Shown here in pieces: positions 22,740-34,724 of a stretch of 64,000 bases of DNA. Position numbers and translations under genes: made by a program. The stretch's first letter is position 1. The number at the start of each line of letters is the position of its first letter. The notes under the pieces were generated by a model that ran no database searches, had not been told where the DNA came from, and saw only the letters and a list, made by a program, of their open reading frames with translations. Where the stretch lies: NCBI GenBank assembly GCA_963921935.1, contig OY998176.1, positions 179,610,445 through 179,674,444 of the forward strand. Reading direction: 5' to 3'. This stretch comes from Galeruca laticollis (lineage: Eukaryota > Arthropoda > Insecta > Coleoptera > Chrysomelidae).

Positions 22740-25070
22740 ATTATATCTAATTCTCTATGATGAATTTTAATTACTTAATTTTAATGTAAACCTTCCTGTA
22801 AAGATAAATTTCAATTCACCTCACGTTGATGTATATTGTCGCAGAGACAATTCTTGTATATGCAACTTAAAACTTTATGTAAGAAATTTCTACTTTCACA
22901 GTAGTTGTCAAAAATATGCCCGGCTCTAATAAATATTAATTTAGTATTTCTAAAAATGAATTTATATGTATAATCGACCTATAACTCTTCTCCCAGGGTG
23001 GGATCAAACTGTTAAAAAATTAATTATTCAAAATTTGTTTAAATTTTTACGTATCTCTAAATTATCTGTTTCACTATTGGTCAGAACCTATAGAAACTGT
23101 ATGTTTAATATTATGAAAGGCACTTTAAATCTCTGATGACGTTTCCAATATTTCTGTCACTAAAAATTACCAACTGTCACTGATTTGTTCGACAGTTTTA
23201 TTCAATGAAAAATGTTCAATTTTCTGAAATAATGTTGAAAAAGACTATAGTGAGTAGGAATGCTAAACTCTATATTATACTACTAGATTCAAATACAAAT
23301 TAACAAATTAATATTCTCAACATTATCACAACGAAACAACAGTCGTAATTTCTACGAAACTTAAAATTACTACAACCTATATGCTATAAATTAACCTAAT
23401 GAAAAACGTTTAATAAAAGTTACAATTGTCGATCTAAATCTTGATATGGATAAATGTCAAAAACAAGCTTCACTCAAATTTTTCTAGTTCAAAAATTTTC
23501 TTCTCTTATGTGAATTTTCTTATATGATTTATTAATTTTGTTTGCAATCAAAAATCTAATAGATGCATCTATGTCAAATTTTATTCAAATATAGGCCTTA
23601 TTATTTCTCGAGAAATTATTATAAAAAAACTGGATCGGACTCACCAACTAATAATTGGACAACTCGTACAATTCTAAATGATCTTAGAATTCAGGAAACC
23701 TTTCTCAATCTTATTTAGAAATCTGGAACACATTCACTACACACGATGCAATTCTTATTCGAATTATGCACGCACTGGCTTTATAATGAAATGGCTTTTG
23801 AATCTGGTTGTATAAATATACAACTTCTACTATCTACCAAAAATTGAGACAACTCTAATTACGATGTTGCCTCTTCGGGATTCCAAACACAACTAACTTA
23901 ACTTTCTTCAAATAATGAAATCTCCTCTCCTTTGGTTACGAAAAAATCCTTTTTAAAAAAAAAAATACTAATTTATGTTTCCCTATAACAAAGAGAGATT
24001 TGAATTCTTTTATTATCATTGTAATTCTGATAGCAGAGACATCTGTATTTCAAAATTTCGAATATATTCTCCAAAATGTAATATAATTCTGTCTATCATT
24101 AAATATATTCTACATAAACGTCATCCGACAATTAAAATGTCACATTTGATATACCGAGTCTTTCGAAATTATTGATTATACCTATAATACAGTGTGTATC
24201 GAAAGTATTGCATACAAATATAAATAGTTTTCCTTATTTCCATGTTTCTTTTACATTTTAAATAGAGAAACTGTATTAAATCCCCCTAATAAAAGAATGA
24301 CAAATCGATTCTTGTATATTATTATAATTTATCTTTCAAAATTGCCAAATATCTTATTAGTATCCTAGTAAAACATATTAATATCTTCCAAATGATTATT
24401 AACATATTTCTAAAAAACTTATCTTCAATCAAATTAAACTATTATCATTAATTCCCATAAAACTTATTAACTCTACTATATCCATTTTTAAAATTTCACG
24501 CAAAATACTATTATTTGTTGTTCTAAAATTTCCTATATACATGTTGATAATTTTTTTTATGATCTCAAATGTTTCCAACTCTATTCTACTCTGTCTAAAT
24601 TATTTATATTGAATTGAATATAATTTTGTTTCAACATTTCTCAGTATTCTTCACTTTGATATTATATCTATGTTTTTATTAAGCAACCCTCGGTTCCTTC
24701 GACACTGTTCTCTCATACATCTTTACTAATTTATTTATAAATCTATAATATTCTTTATTACACTCTGTCCAATTACCATTACTTTTCACATCTTCTATTT
24801 ATTCTATCTCACGAACATAATTATTAGCCATTCTCATTTATTTTTCACACAATCCTTCATATTTCATTTTCAAATTCTTCACTTCTCCTTCATATTCCTT
24901 ATTTCCACTCATCAACTCCAATTCTACCATAATTCCATTCCTCTTTATATTCCATAACTTCCTATTATCCTCTTCAATTGCCAATACTTCCATATTTACC
25001 TCCTCGAATTCAATTATTTACCATTTAATTTTATCTATCTATTCAACATACATACATACTCATCGTTAAC
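22740..25070. other. HYKK intron 1: 2.3 kb without recognisable feature
   Basis: AT-rich sequence. The segment 23630-23940 has slightly more complex composition and could be part of an LTR. A 66-codon frame at 23975-24175 has no domain or context and is not called. Confidence 0.45.
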
Positions 25071-25312
25071 AACTCTAGCCTATTACTAGAGTACATTGCA
25101 TACATTCGTACCCTTAAAAACTCTAGCTTATTTCTAGAGTACATACATACAATCTTATCGTTAACAACTCTAGCCTATTTCTAGAGTACATTGCATACAT
25201 TCTTACCATGAAAAACTCTAGCCTATTTCTAGAGTACATACATACATTCTTATCGTTAACAACACTAGCCTATTTCTAGAGTACATTGCATACATTCGTA
25301 CCCTTAAAAACA
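25071..25312. repeat. 47/48-bp minisatellite with hairpin units
   Basis: Five units start at 25073, 25121, 25168, 25216 and 25263, so the spacing alternates 48, 47, 48, 47. Each has CTCTAG...CTAGAG flanking a short spacer, forming a small inverted repeat, then ACATTGCATACATT or ACATACATACATT. The alternation of two unit types suggests a ~95-bp higher-order unit. Confidence 0.9.
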
Positions 25313-25364
25313 AGAACTAGCATACATCTAGAACACTTGTTCAATCTTTACTAAACATCCTTTA

Positions 25365-25785
25365 CATTCATAACGTTGGAGTCCTTACAACACTCTAACA
25401 TCAACCCTTAACATTCTTTACATTCATGACGTTAGAGTCCTTACAACACTCTAACATCAACCCTTAACATTCTTTACATTCATAACGTTAGAGTCCTCAC
25501 AACACTCTAAGATCAACCCTTAACATTCATGACGTTAGAGTCCTTACAACACTAACATCAACCCTTATCATTATTTACATTCATAACGTTAGACTCCTTT
25601 CAACACTCTAGCATCAACCCTTAACATTCTTCACATTCATAACGTTAGAGTCCTTACAACACTCTAACATCAACCCTTGACATTCTTTACATTCATAACG
25701 TTAGAGCCCTTACAACACTCTAACATCAACTCTTAACATTCGTTACACTCATGACGTTAGAGTCCTTACAACACTCTGACACCAA
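25365..25785. repeat. 56-bp minisatellite with hairpin units
   Basis: About seven units with 56-bp spacing (for example 25369 to 25425); one is shortened. Each contains GTTAGAG, an 11-bp spacer and CTCTAAC, so every unit can fold into a 7-bp stem. The unit also carries TCAACCCTTAACATTC. It lies 50 bp from the 47/48-bp array but differs in sequence. Confidence 0.9.
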
Positions 25786-25789
25786 CATT

Positions 25790-28094
25790 AGATTACTATT
25801 CACAACCCCTATACATTTACTTATACAATTATATTTACAAGTATTCACTTTCATTCGCACTCCTGTATCATAGCCCTATACACTCTCAAGTTACCTAACC
25901 CTTTCTCTAACAACATTATCCGATGTCTAATCAGATTCAATGCTCACCTCTTTACCTTTCTTCCCGCGCCCCCAATATGTACGAATTTGAGTAACACTCA
26001 AACTCCTACTGTTAATTCTTACATAAATTATTACTTTGTCTTCACCCTGTATTTTATAATTCTACAAAACCCATTTCAAACTTCATTTCATATAAAAAAA
26101 CCACAGAAAACTATATATCAATTTTTTTGTCCACAAAACTATATGCATCAACTGAGTTTCAACAGTCATATGACAGTTTCATTTAAATCTCTATTTCCCA
26201 TTGGTTACATTCTCGCATAACTTTCCTTGTTATCACCCACTTTAAACGACATATAAAAGTATCTATAACAACACATATTCAATTTTTCATTCTCATCATA
26301 TATAAAAAGGTTGTTAGTCGAGTAACAAAAATTAATTCATTCAAAAAATAATAAAAAGACACATTGTCAAAAAATTAATCATGAAGAAGTAAAAACTTTT
26401 CTATTACAATATATCATAAGCATTTGTGATAATCTTAATTGTGACGCAAAATGAAGAAAGTGTAAAGTAATAGAAATATAAAGAAAAGTGCATATACACA
26501 TCGAGCTTTTCATTTAACATAACAAACAACTCATACATATAGAAGCAGTTATTATCGTAACATTACGATTGGCCCTTCAGAGCTTATAAACATAAAAGTG
26601 AATACGACTTGCCGCATTTTTGCTTTTCCATCAGAAAACAGGAGAACGCAAAACACAGATAGATAGAGTAAGAATAGATATGGAAAATCAAAATAGGGAT
26701 TTGAGAATAGAGATCCAAGAAAAATGGGATGAAAATCGGCGAAGAGATTGTAAAAAAAGGTAGTAGAAGAAGTCCAGGTGGATGCCTTGAGGAAAATTTA
26801 TATGGAGCAATTCAAATAAAAAATTATATACAACGTTTCATTTTCAAATACGGATCTATATATTCAATTACATTGTTCCAAATTGCAAGAATCGTGTTTC
26901 ATATCGCCGTAGTATTTTCAGTGTTTTGGAAATATTCAACTATTACCGGTAAAATTCCAATTCTTCAATATTTAAACAAGTTCTTGTTGTGTCATGGACA
27001 TGGCAATGATTCACTTCTTACTAACTGATATTTTTCAATTACAGCTGTTATGGAATTATAAAAGATGTTAAAATTGTACTGAAAATAGTTCAATATTTCC
27101 AAAAGACTCCATAGTTCAGATGAAAATACTATGCCAATAAGTTACATGACTGTAGGCGTTTAAAAAATGCAATGAAAAATACAGGTCCGTATTTGAAAAT
27201 TAAATATTGATGATGGCCCAATTCGTACGATACTTTGTGTATAAGTCTTATTCACATGTTTGGATAGCCTACAAAAAGTTGCTATGGCAAAGTATTGGAG
27301 CGTCTTCGCAAAATAAAAAGGTATAGGCAAATGAAGAATGTCAAAATTTTCAATTTTCCTGACACAACTTCAGAACTAAAGAACTCAGATCAGATTGTTT
27401 TGAATCAAATAAATGACTTCTGAAATACACAACTTTGGCCCCATTCAACTATTCCTATATATCTTACAGTTACTAGGAGGTGTAGACTCGAATTTGAATA
27501 GCACTGTGTAACACAAGTGTGGAAAGTGACATAATCCGCACAAATCCAGGAAATCCATTTTCTAACGAGTTATGTACTCTATTCTTCCTACGACCATGAA
27601 TATTCAAATAATGTGAATTATGAGTGTTGAAATATGAATTCTGAATTCTGAGTATATAATTATTATCATGTGTGTGTGTTTCTAGTTACATTCAATCTCA
27701 GCAAAAACTTACCAAACTATTACTAATAGTTAGGTAAGTATAATAATAAGACAAATGAAAATTTTCAACATGTTCGTATCGTTTTTCAATTTCAATTTAA
27801 ATGGCGTCGATTGCGCGGATTCAATAATTTCTGGTAGAGGCGATTTTATATTACCTATTATGTCGAAATAAATTCTAGATATTTGTTTACGAAAACAATT
27901 TCTTTGATATTTTACAAAACACGTACCTCCTTGAATTCTAAATTCATTTCAAGTTTCACCCAATGAGATCGATTTTTGCCATCGTATTATCGCAAATGAC
28001 AACGGTATTTGCAGTAATCGGTTTACTATCAGCATAAGCTATGTCTCGCAACCTTATGACAAATTGATAGTTAGCTACGAACATAAACTTGAAT
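25790..28094. other. HYKK intron 1: 2.3 kb, weak gag-like remnant only
   Basis: At 26681-26830 an ATG is followed by a short charged, coiled-coil-like stretch (ENQNRDLRIEIQEKWDENRR) and then frameshifts. It could be the start of a decayed retrotransposon gag. The frame at 26729-27028 overlaps it and shows no domain. Nothing else is recognisable. Confidence 0.35.
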
Positions 28095-28300
28095 GAATTC
28101 AGTAGAATTTTTCTGGACTTCGATTGTCTAGAAAAGGAAGAAAATGATTCTCTGCATGTGTTTAAGTCACGACGTTTCAGCAATCTCCGAGGTATCTTGA
28201 TAACGATAGTAGATTAACTGTTGAAACGGCGTGACTCAAATACATGCAGATAATTGATTTCCTTTGTTTTCTAGATAAATTCTACTCATACTGTTACATT
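28095..28300. repeat. Foldback (inverted repeat) element
   Basis: Arms at about 28148-28187 and 28216-28255 are inverted copies (TCTGCATGTGTTTAAGTCAC against its complement with a few changes). Weaker pairing continues outward to about 28095 and 28300 (AGTAGAATTT, TCTAGAAAA). The central loop is about 28 bp. This fits a small foldback MITE. Confidence 0.6.
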
Positions 28301-28704
28301 ATCAATCACTTTCAAACATATCGATTGAATTCGTTGGGAAGAAGGCATATGTGAGAGTGAGTATTGAATATAATAATCATAAGATACATTGGGGGTCATA
28401 ACCTTTCTAGCATATGGGAAGAAATTATTATCAGAGTTACAAATATACGTCACCTGGGGTCATTTCTGCATATTTAAAAATCTAACACAATTATTAGGTA
28501 AGGTTAGTCATCAATAAATTAATATTTTGACATACGTCACGTGGCCACCAATTTGGAAATGTTTATTACGAACGCCTAATAGTGTGTTGTTTTGTAAAGT
28601 TAGCAAAAAAAGTTTGCTATCTATGAGATAACTATTTTATTTTCGTGCCTGACTTTGAAGTTTAATTGAGGATAAACCAAATTTTCTTAAGTATTATTTA
28701 CGGA

Positions 28705-29190
28705 TGAAGCCACAGTTACTGCCAATGGACATATTAGCTCTCAAAATTGTCAGTGGTGGACAACTGAAAATCCCCATTTCATTGTGCAATGTAAAGACCA
28801 ATACTATTATAAAGTTCATGTTTGCTGCGGGAAATTTCAATTAAAAATCATTGGGCTATTTCTTAGACAAAACCTAAATTTCAAAAGTTATTCAAATTTT
28901 TATAAAACGGAACTGTCGGAGTTCTAGATAATCTTCCACAGTCCAATGGAACTGTATTTCTAACGGAATGATTGGATAGCGAATTTGGTGAAAAATGGAT
29001 AGGGCGATATTCAGTTAATCCTTGGCCAGCTAGGCCACCTGATCTCACCCGACTAGATTATATGATGGGATATTTCCAAATACTGTTTACACGTTCAGGC
29101 CCTTCAGGGACACAAACAATGTGAAACATTGTATAAAAGATTGCGTAACCATAATTACTCCCTCGTATGTTTCAGAATATTCGAAGATAA
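28705..29190 (+). pseudogene. Mariner-superfamily transposase remnant
   Basis: The plus strand reads FTDEATVTANGHISSQNCQ, then WWTTENPHF, a VCCGKF block and, after frameshifts, a WPARPPDLT-like block. These correspond to the catalytic first aspartate region and to the C-terminal SPDLTPLD region of an insect Tc1/mariner family. The N-terminal helix-turn-helix part and the element ends are not visible. Confidence 0.65.
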
Positions 29191-29721
29191 TGTAAGCTTA
29201 ATGATTACAACTGAAACTAAAATAATCAATAATGATCTTGATTATGATTCACTAATTAATATAGGATTATATCCCTCAGCAGTCTCATAGATGTCGTTTG
29301 ATGAATAAAACGAAAAAACGTGAGTTGCTTCACGAATAACCTAGCGATGACTACTTCAGATTAACTAGAAGTGGGAGAAAATTTATTAAAAATGTTTGTT
29401 GTTCGGTGCCAATAGTGTTCACTTATTTTTGGAAGTGCCCTTATTCTATAGATATACCTTATATAAAAACGAAAATAATAATTTTATAAAAAAATATGAC
29501 AAATTTCAATAAAAAAATACGTAAATAGAAATAGGTTTCAAAATGCCTGCTAAAACACTCCATGCCGTCTCGTGACGTCATTGAACTATAAACGAATCTC
29601 GCGTTCTGTCAAAGTTCTTAGGAATAAATTACTTTCCATTTAAAACATGAAAGGTAGGGATCACATTTTCGTGTCGAAAAATGTCAATATATAATTTAAA
29701 TTTCACGTGTTTAAGGATTTT

Positions 29722-30285
29722 TTATAATGCATAGTATTTCTGAAAAAAAGGGTCCAACAAGTCTTCTATCCCTGAATATTCCACACCATACATTTGTTTT
29801 AAAACAATATTGGTCGACAGAAAGTGCGGATTATTGTCGTTCCACCAGCGGCAATGTTGTGAGCTAACCCCATTAGAAGTAAACGTTGATTTGTCCGAAA
29901 AACGTATGCATCGTTCCATATAATGATTATCTTGGAAGCAAGCAGTGAATCCAAACCTTTTATTAATTTCTTTGGGTTTCAGGGTTTGAATGAACTGGGG
30001 TTTGTCGGGTTTAAATTTGTTAGATTTTAATATCTTCGCAACATCTTTACTTACATCAAATGTGGCCGACCTTTTCCTTATCGAATCTTTAGGCTTTTCT
30101 ACTGCTGAGAGCGTTATTTTGTTTTGAATATCTTCAGTCGCGATCCATGACTGATGTTTTTGTCTGAATTTATTATCGACATATCCATCTCTCCTGAATT
30201 TTTTCAATATTTTACTAATTTTGAAGTTATCTCCGACAATTACTACAATTTCAATTTTTTCGTCAAGAGTCAATTTCAACGGCAT
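29722..30285 (-). pseudogene. Mariner-superfamily transposase, N-terminal and middle part
   Basis: An ORF of 187 codons starting MPLKLTLDEKIEIVVI contains a helix-turn-helix-like N-terminal region (ILKKFRRDGYVD). It is followed by DVAKILKSNKFKPDK and then RFSDKSTFTSNGVSSQHCRW, the first catalytic aspartate block. Compared with relatives it lacks part of the N-terminal region and everything after the first third of the catalytic domain, so it is an internal-deletion relic. Its family resembles the plus-strand relic at 28705-29190, so the two may be pieces of related copies in opposite orientation. Confidence 0.7.
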
Positions 30286-30699
30286 GTTTGCTACTTCTTG
30301 AAGTACAGTTAATAGACACTGACGTTTTCAATTTTGTTCACATTAGTTACAATTGCATTTCAATTTCAATGCACACTAACTAGATGGGATGTATTATTTA
30401 TCTCTCGAAAGCTTTTAATAGACTAACTTTCGGCAAGATAAATGTTATTGTCAGAGCCACCCACATTTCAAATTATTTCGTTTATTTTTGTATTACAGTA
30501 GAAAATACATTATTCTGTTGAGAATTACTTATTTATTACTGATTTAAGTTAATTGCTAAAATATTTCAATTCAACAAATAATAAACATTTGACGTGTGTT
30601 GGCTTGTTAAATAAGATAAAAGTTGACGTGTTTCACAACTAAAATTTGCAAAATTTAAGCGGAAATTTACGTGATCATAATATTCCTCTTCATCTTTTG

Positions 30700-30719
30700 C
30701 AATTTGTGGACACCCTGTA
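30700..30719. other. Probable right terminus of the mariner-type relic
   Basis: GTGGACACCCTGTA reads as the inverted form of a TACAGGGTGTCC-type end, with the TA target at its outer side. It faces the transposase relic to the left. No matching left end was found. Confidence 0.4.
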
Positions 30720-30946
30720 CATCCAATGTCCAATGTAAATACCCGAATTTCAAAAGCAGAGATTTTCATAAACAATAACTTGTTTTCGTTAAATTTACAA
30801 TAAAAAAGTTTCCCATATGTTGCCAACTTTTTCAGACATACTATATAGGTAGTCAAAGTCGCGATGATACATTCTATATACTTCAAAGCACTTCACTTAC
30901 CGACATATTAAATAGCATTTATCAGACGTTAAATTTTGATACTTAC

Positions 30947-31202
30947 CCAAATGAACCAACAAAAGTGACTGTGCTTCAAATATTTCGGGATTATTAGAGT
31001 CAACCGAATTAATGAATTTTATAATAAACTCAATTCCTGCTTCATTTCTTATGTAATAATTTCTATCGTCATAACCATCTAATTCCTTCACAAAAATTAC
31101 GTTTTCACCATACAATTTCCGAGCAATTTGTTTTACTTCATCTACATTCAAATCGGCTTTAATTGGTAAACAAGGCTTCACAACTGGTACGCGCGACTCC
31201 AT
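30947..31202 (-). CDS. HYKK: Hydroxylysine kinase-like gene, exon 1 (start codon)
   Basis: The ATG at 31202 opens an 85-codon frame plus one base. It reaches a strong donor, G|GTAAGT, at 30947/30946. The product begins MESRVPVVKPCLP and contains VKQIARKLYGENV, the glycine-rich-loop region LDGYDDRNYYI, then EFIIKFINS with the ATP-site lysine position, and EAQSLLLVHL. This matches the N-terminus of hydroxylysine kinase, where human has YDDQNFHV and EVQNHIIMFL. The single leftover G plus the first two bases of exon 2 give a glutamate codon, continuing the alignment without a gap. The enzyme phosphorylates hydroxylysine in the lysine catabolic route. A gypsy element begins 310 bp upstream. Confidence 0.88.
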
Positions 31203-31511
31203 ATCTATTTATACTAACACTTTTTAATGGAATTGTTTTTAGATATAACATCAAGATTTATGTTTATCTGAAACTGTTTATACAGGGTACGTGTAATCAT
31301 TCACATTTGATAATAATAAATTAAAACCTGGGAAAAATTCTTTAGTTGACTCAAATCATACAATATGAATTTAAATAATGTAATTAAATCCAGACAAGCG
31401 GGTTGTTTAGGTATTATAATCTTTGGTTTACTGTACTCACTTTTGTGTCTTCACATTTTTCTTTTTCTCTGCACCTAAATACTGAGAATTGTCTATAAAA
31501 AACTGAGACAC
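31203..31511 (-). promoter_or_regulatory. Upstream region of HYKK, between start codon and gypsy LTR
   Basis: These 309 bp hold the 5' untranslated region and any proximal promoter of HYKK. No convincing TATA or initiator pair was identified; a TATAAATA lies only 13 bp before the ATG and is too close. If transcription starts within this stretch, the promoter is squeezed against the 3' LTR of gypsy C. Alternatively a 5' exon lies beyond that element. Confidence 0.4.
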
Positions 31512-31715
31512 TGTTGTGTATGGTAAAAAATGGAGTTGAGTGAATGCTTCGTAATAAATCACTTCGAATCCAAATTAAGATCAACTTTATTAATTAAAAG
31601 AAATACAATGCATGTGGTAACTATGCAGCTGCCATTCTAGAACAATGCCGAATGACCCCTGACAACAATGACATGTCACTTATGTTAAATATAGGAAAAT
31701 TTACATAGTAAAACA
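31512..31715 (-). repeat. Gypsy C 3' LTR (204 bp)
   Basis: Begins TGTTGTGTATGG and ends TAGTAAAACA, giving TG...CA ends. It is repeated at 35670-35850 with about seven substitutions and one 10-bp difference by eye. On the minus strand it follows AATAATAGGGTTG, a possible polypurine tract. Confidence 0.85.
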
Positions 31716-31761
31716 CAACCCTATTATTCAAGTAAAACAAGAATTATATAAAAAAAACTCA

Positions 31762-33242
31762 TCACAAATCTAAACGATTCGGTGCTTTTCTAATTCTCTG
31801 AGAACGCCTTAAATATGTTTTATCAGGAATACTTTCAGAAGTTGTACTTGGCGTAAGTTCTGGAATGGAATTGATTCTTTTGTATATTACCCGAATTTGT
31901 TTTAGAAATTGTAGGTAAGTCCGAATCGGGTGAATCAACTTGATCAGGTAAGTTATCTCTAGATAGATCAACAGGTAAGTCGTTTTTGGGTAAAATAATA
32001 GGTAAGTCATCTGGAAAGTGTCGTTCTTTGGGTGTGTTTTGCCCTATTTCACGAATTTGATCGATGTGCCTACGCCACACTCTTCCATCATCGAGTTTTA
32101 TTTGGTAATGTAATTTGCCTATCCTATTTTTAGTTCTACCGAATTTCCATTTATCTTGAAAGTAGTCGCGAACCAACACTCTACTTCTACTGTTTATTGA
32201 AAATAAACGATACTTTTCCCCTATATTTCGGCATATTACAATCCAGGCTGGAACGGATCTGTCTACCAAACAATAATTCTGAGGGACCTTCAGTTGTAGC
32301 TACATGTGGCATTTTACGGTATTGTATAAGTAGTTTGCATAAATTTAAATTTTCATTCTTACTTTCGGTAATCATTGTCCTAATACTTTTCTTTAAAATT
32401 TGTACAAATCTCTCGGCTTGTCCGTTAGTTGCGGGATGACATGGAGCTGTTAATTTGTGCAAAATACTGTTTTTCTGTAAAAATTGTTTAAATTTAAAAG
32501 GAGTAAAAGTTGAACCGTTGTCACTTACGAAACATTTTGGTAACCCAAATGTAGCGAGAATATTTCGACAATGTTCAATGGTTGTGTCTGTCGTTGTATT
32601 CTTCACAAAATGAATTTCAGGCAACTTTGAAAACGAATCAACAAGAATAAAATAATATACGCCAATAAAAGGACCTACGCAATCAGCGTGAACACCTTCA
32701 AAAGGATAATCTGCTTCTTCCCAAACATGCGTTTCTGCCTTTTCTACATTGTTTTTGAACTCATTACACTCGTAACAGTCTTTAACAATATTTTCAATAC
32801 TCTGGTCTATACCGGGCCACCAGCAGTAGCTACGAGCTAATTCTTTCATTTTAACGATACCAAAATGGGAGGAATGAAGTTCGGCTAGTATTTTACCTCG
32901 TAAAGAAACAGGAATTATAACTCTTCGTCCTCGCATTATATAACCTGATTGTAAAGTAAATTCAGTTTGATCAATGTTAAAACGGTCGTTTCTAGGAATT
33001 ATTTTACCAGTGCGTAATCCATTCAACAACTTATTTAGTATTACGTCTTGAGCCAACATTTCAACGGTAACTGGTAAAGTCTCAATCTGACTAATCTCAA
33101 AAACGTCAGGTTCGTCGAAAATCGATAGGTCTTCGGAAGTTAAAGGTAAACGTGATAGTGCGTCTGCATTTTCGTGTGTTCCTGTACTTTTGTACTTAAT
33201 ATCGTATAAAAATGCTTGTAAAAATACCGCATAATGCTGCAT
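31762..33242 (-). pseudogene. Gypsy C integrase
   Basis: Minus-strand frame 32187-33242 (351 codons) starts in RNase H/linker sequence (YKSTGTHENADALSRLPL). It continues with the integrase zinc-binding domain (HSSHFGIVKMKEL, then CYECNEF) and the catalytic core: D in HADCVGPF, D in SDNGSTF and E in NGQAERFVQ. All three catalytic residues are present. A frameshift near 32190-32270 leads to the C-terminal segment at 31762-32269 (KLDDGRVWRRHIDQI), a typical integrase tail of this group. The C-terminus ends just before the polypurine tract. The shift probably prevents a full-length product. Confidence 0.85.
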
Positions 33243-34658
33243 TCTGGTGGCGCTTAATAACGGTAAACTTTTTGATGGAGAAAATATATATTAGCGGTTC
33301 ATGGTCGGTAAATAATGTGAATTTATTACCGCAAAGGTACTGGTAAAACTTTTAAACGCCGAATATTAAACTGTAAGCCTCTTTATCAATTTGAGAGTAC
33401 TTTTGCTCAGTCTTTGTTAATGTTTGACTGGCAAATTGAAATGGTCTTCCCGAACCATCTGTGGATACGTGGCTCAACCTGCCCCCACCGCCAGGGGTGA
33501 CGCGTCCGTAGCTAAAATAAGGGGTAAGTTAGGGTCGTAATGACATAAAATTTGATCTGACTGTATTTGTATTTTCGCGGCATCAAAAGCATTTTGACAT
33601 TCTCTGGTCCACCTAAACGGCACATCGTCTTTTAAAAGGTTATTTAACGGATTCTTAAGAAATCTTCGATAGTAGTTTATGAGACCGATAAAAGCGCGGA
33701 CTTGTGTTTTGTTTTCCGAAATGGGAATTTTACTGATTGCGTAAACTTTATTTGTAACTTTTTGAATTCCATTTTTATTTATTTTGTACCCACAGTATTC
33801 AATTTCGTCGGATAAAAATACACTTTTCTCTATATTCACTTTTAAATTATGCTGACTCAATTTTTTAAATACTAAATCGAGCCTTTCCAAATGCGTTTGT
33901 GAATTGGGTCCCGTAATTTTAATATCGTCCAAAACTACAAAGCAGCCTGGAATACCCTGCAGGATTTGTTCCATCTGTCTTTGCCAGATTGCTGGTGCAC
34001 TCGCGATGCCAAACATCAATCCGGTTGGGCGATACAAACCTTTATGAGTGTTTAACGTTAATAAATGTCTCATTTCTAGCGTAACCTCAAGGTGTAAATA
34101 AGCTTTACTTAAATCGATTATTGTAAATTTAGTACCACCAGCCATCTTGGAAAATAACTCATCCACTGTTGGTAATGGATGGTCATCAATTAAAATATTT
34201 GGGTTAAGAGTGACTTTGTAGTCGCCACATAAACGTATTTGGTTATTTTGCTTAATTACAGGAACCACTGGTGTAGCCCTTTCAGAAGAGTCTACTTTTT
34301 CCAAAATGCCTTGTTGCACCAAAGAGTCAATTTCTTTTTCAACCGCAGGCTGTAAAGCAAAAGGCACTGTACGAGCTTTCATAAATACAGGTTTGACATT
34401 CTCTTTTAGATAAATTGAAGCCTGAACATGTACTACATATAAATTTGCTGTATAATCTATGCCCTGGTAATTAATTGTAACTCTTATGAAACCTAAAACT
34501 TCTAATTGAGTTTTACAGTAAGAAACTAACTTTGATTTTGTATTTTGTAATTTATGATCCATAAAGAATTTTTTGTATTGTCTAAAATTAGTTAAACTAA
34601 CAGCAGCACCGCTGTCAACTTCCATCGTAATAAATTTTTCATCAATTTGTAATGTCAA
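33243..34658 (-). pseudogene. Gypsy C protease - reverse transcriptase - RNase H
   Basis: One frame of 394 codons (33474-34658) carries the aspartic protease active site DSGAAVSL near residue 16. RT follows: VPVIKQNNQIRLCGDYKVTL, then GLMFGIASAPAIWQRQME and the catalytic box VVLDDIKI, where Y of YLDD is replaced by V. RNase H begins with DASPLAVGAG and then the frame shifts at about 33474, with the rest of RNase H in other frames to 33243. The protease follows gag in a different frame, as expected for gypsy elements. Except for the RNase H shift, the polyprotein is open. Confidence 0.85.
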
Positions 34659-34724
34659 AATGTATTTATCCGTATTAGTTAAATTTTCCCCTTCTAACTC
34701 TAGGTCAAGAATTTCTTGTATGTC

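Noticed and set aside
27956..28183. 75-codon minus-strand ORF
   Set aside because: Overlaps one arm of the foldback element and shows no domain.
30566..30886. 106-codon minus-strand ORF between mariner relic and HYKK exon 1
   Set aside because: Spans the probable mariner terminus at about 30719; no domain; more likely element flank and intron sequence.
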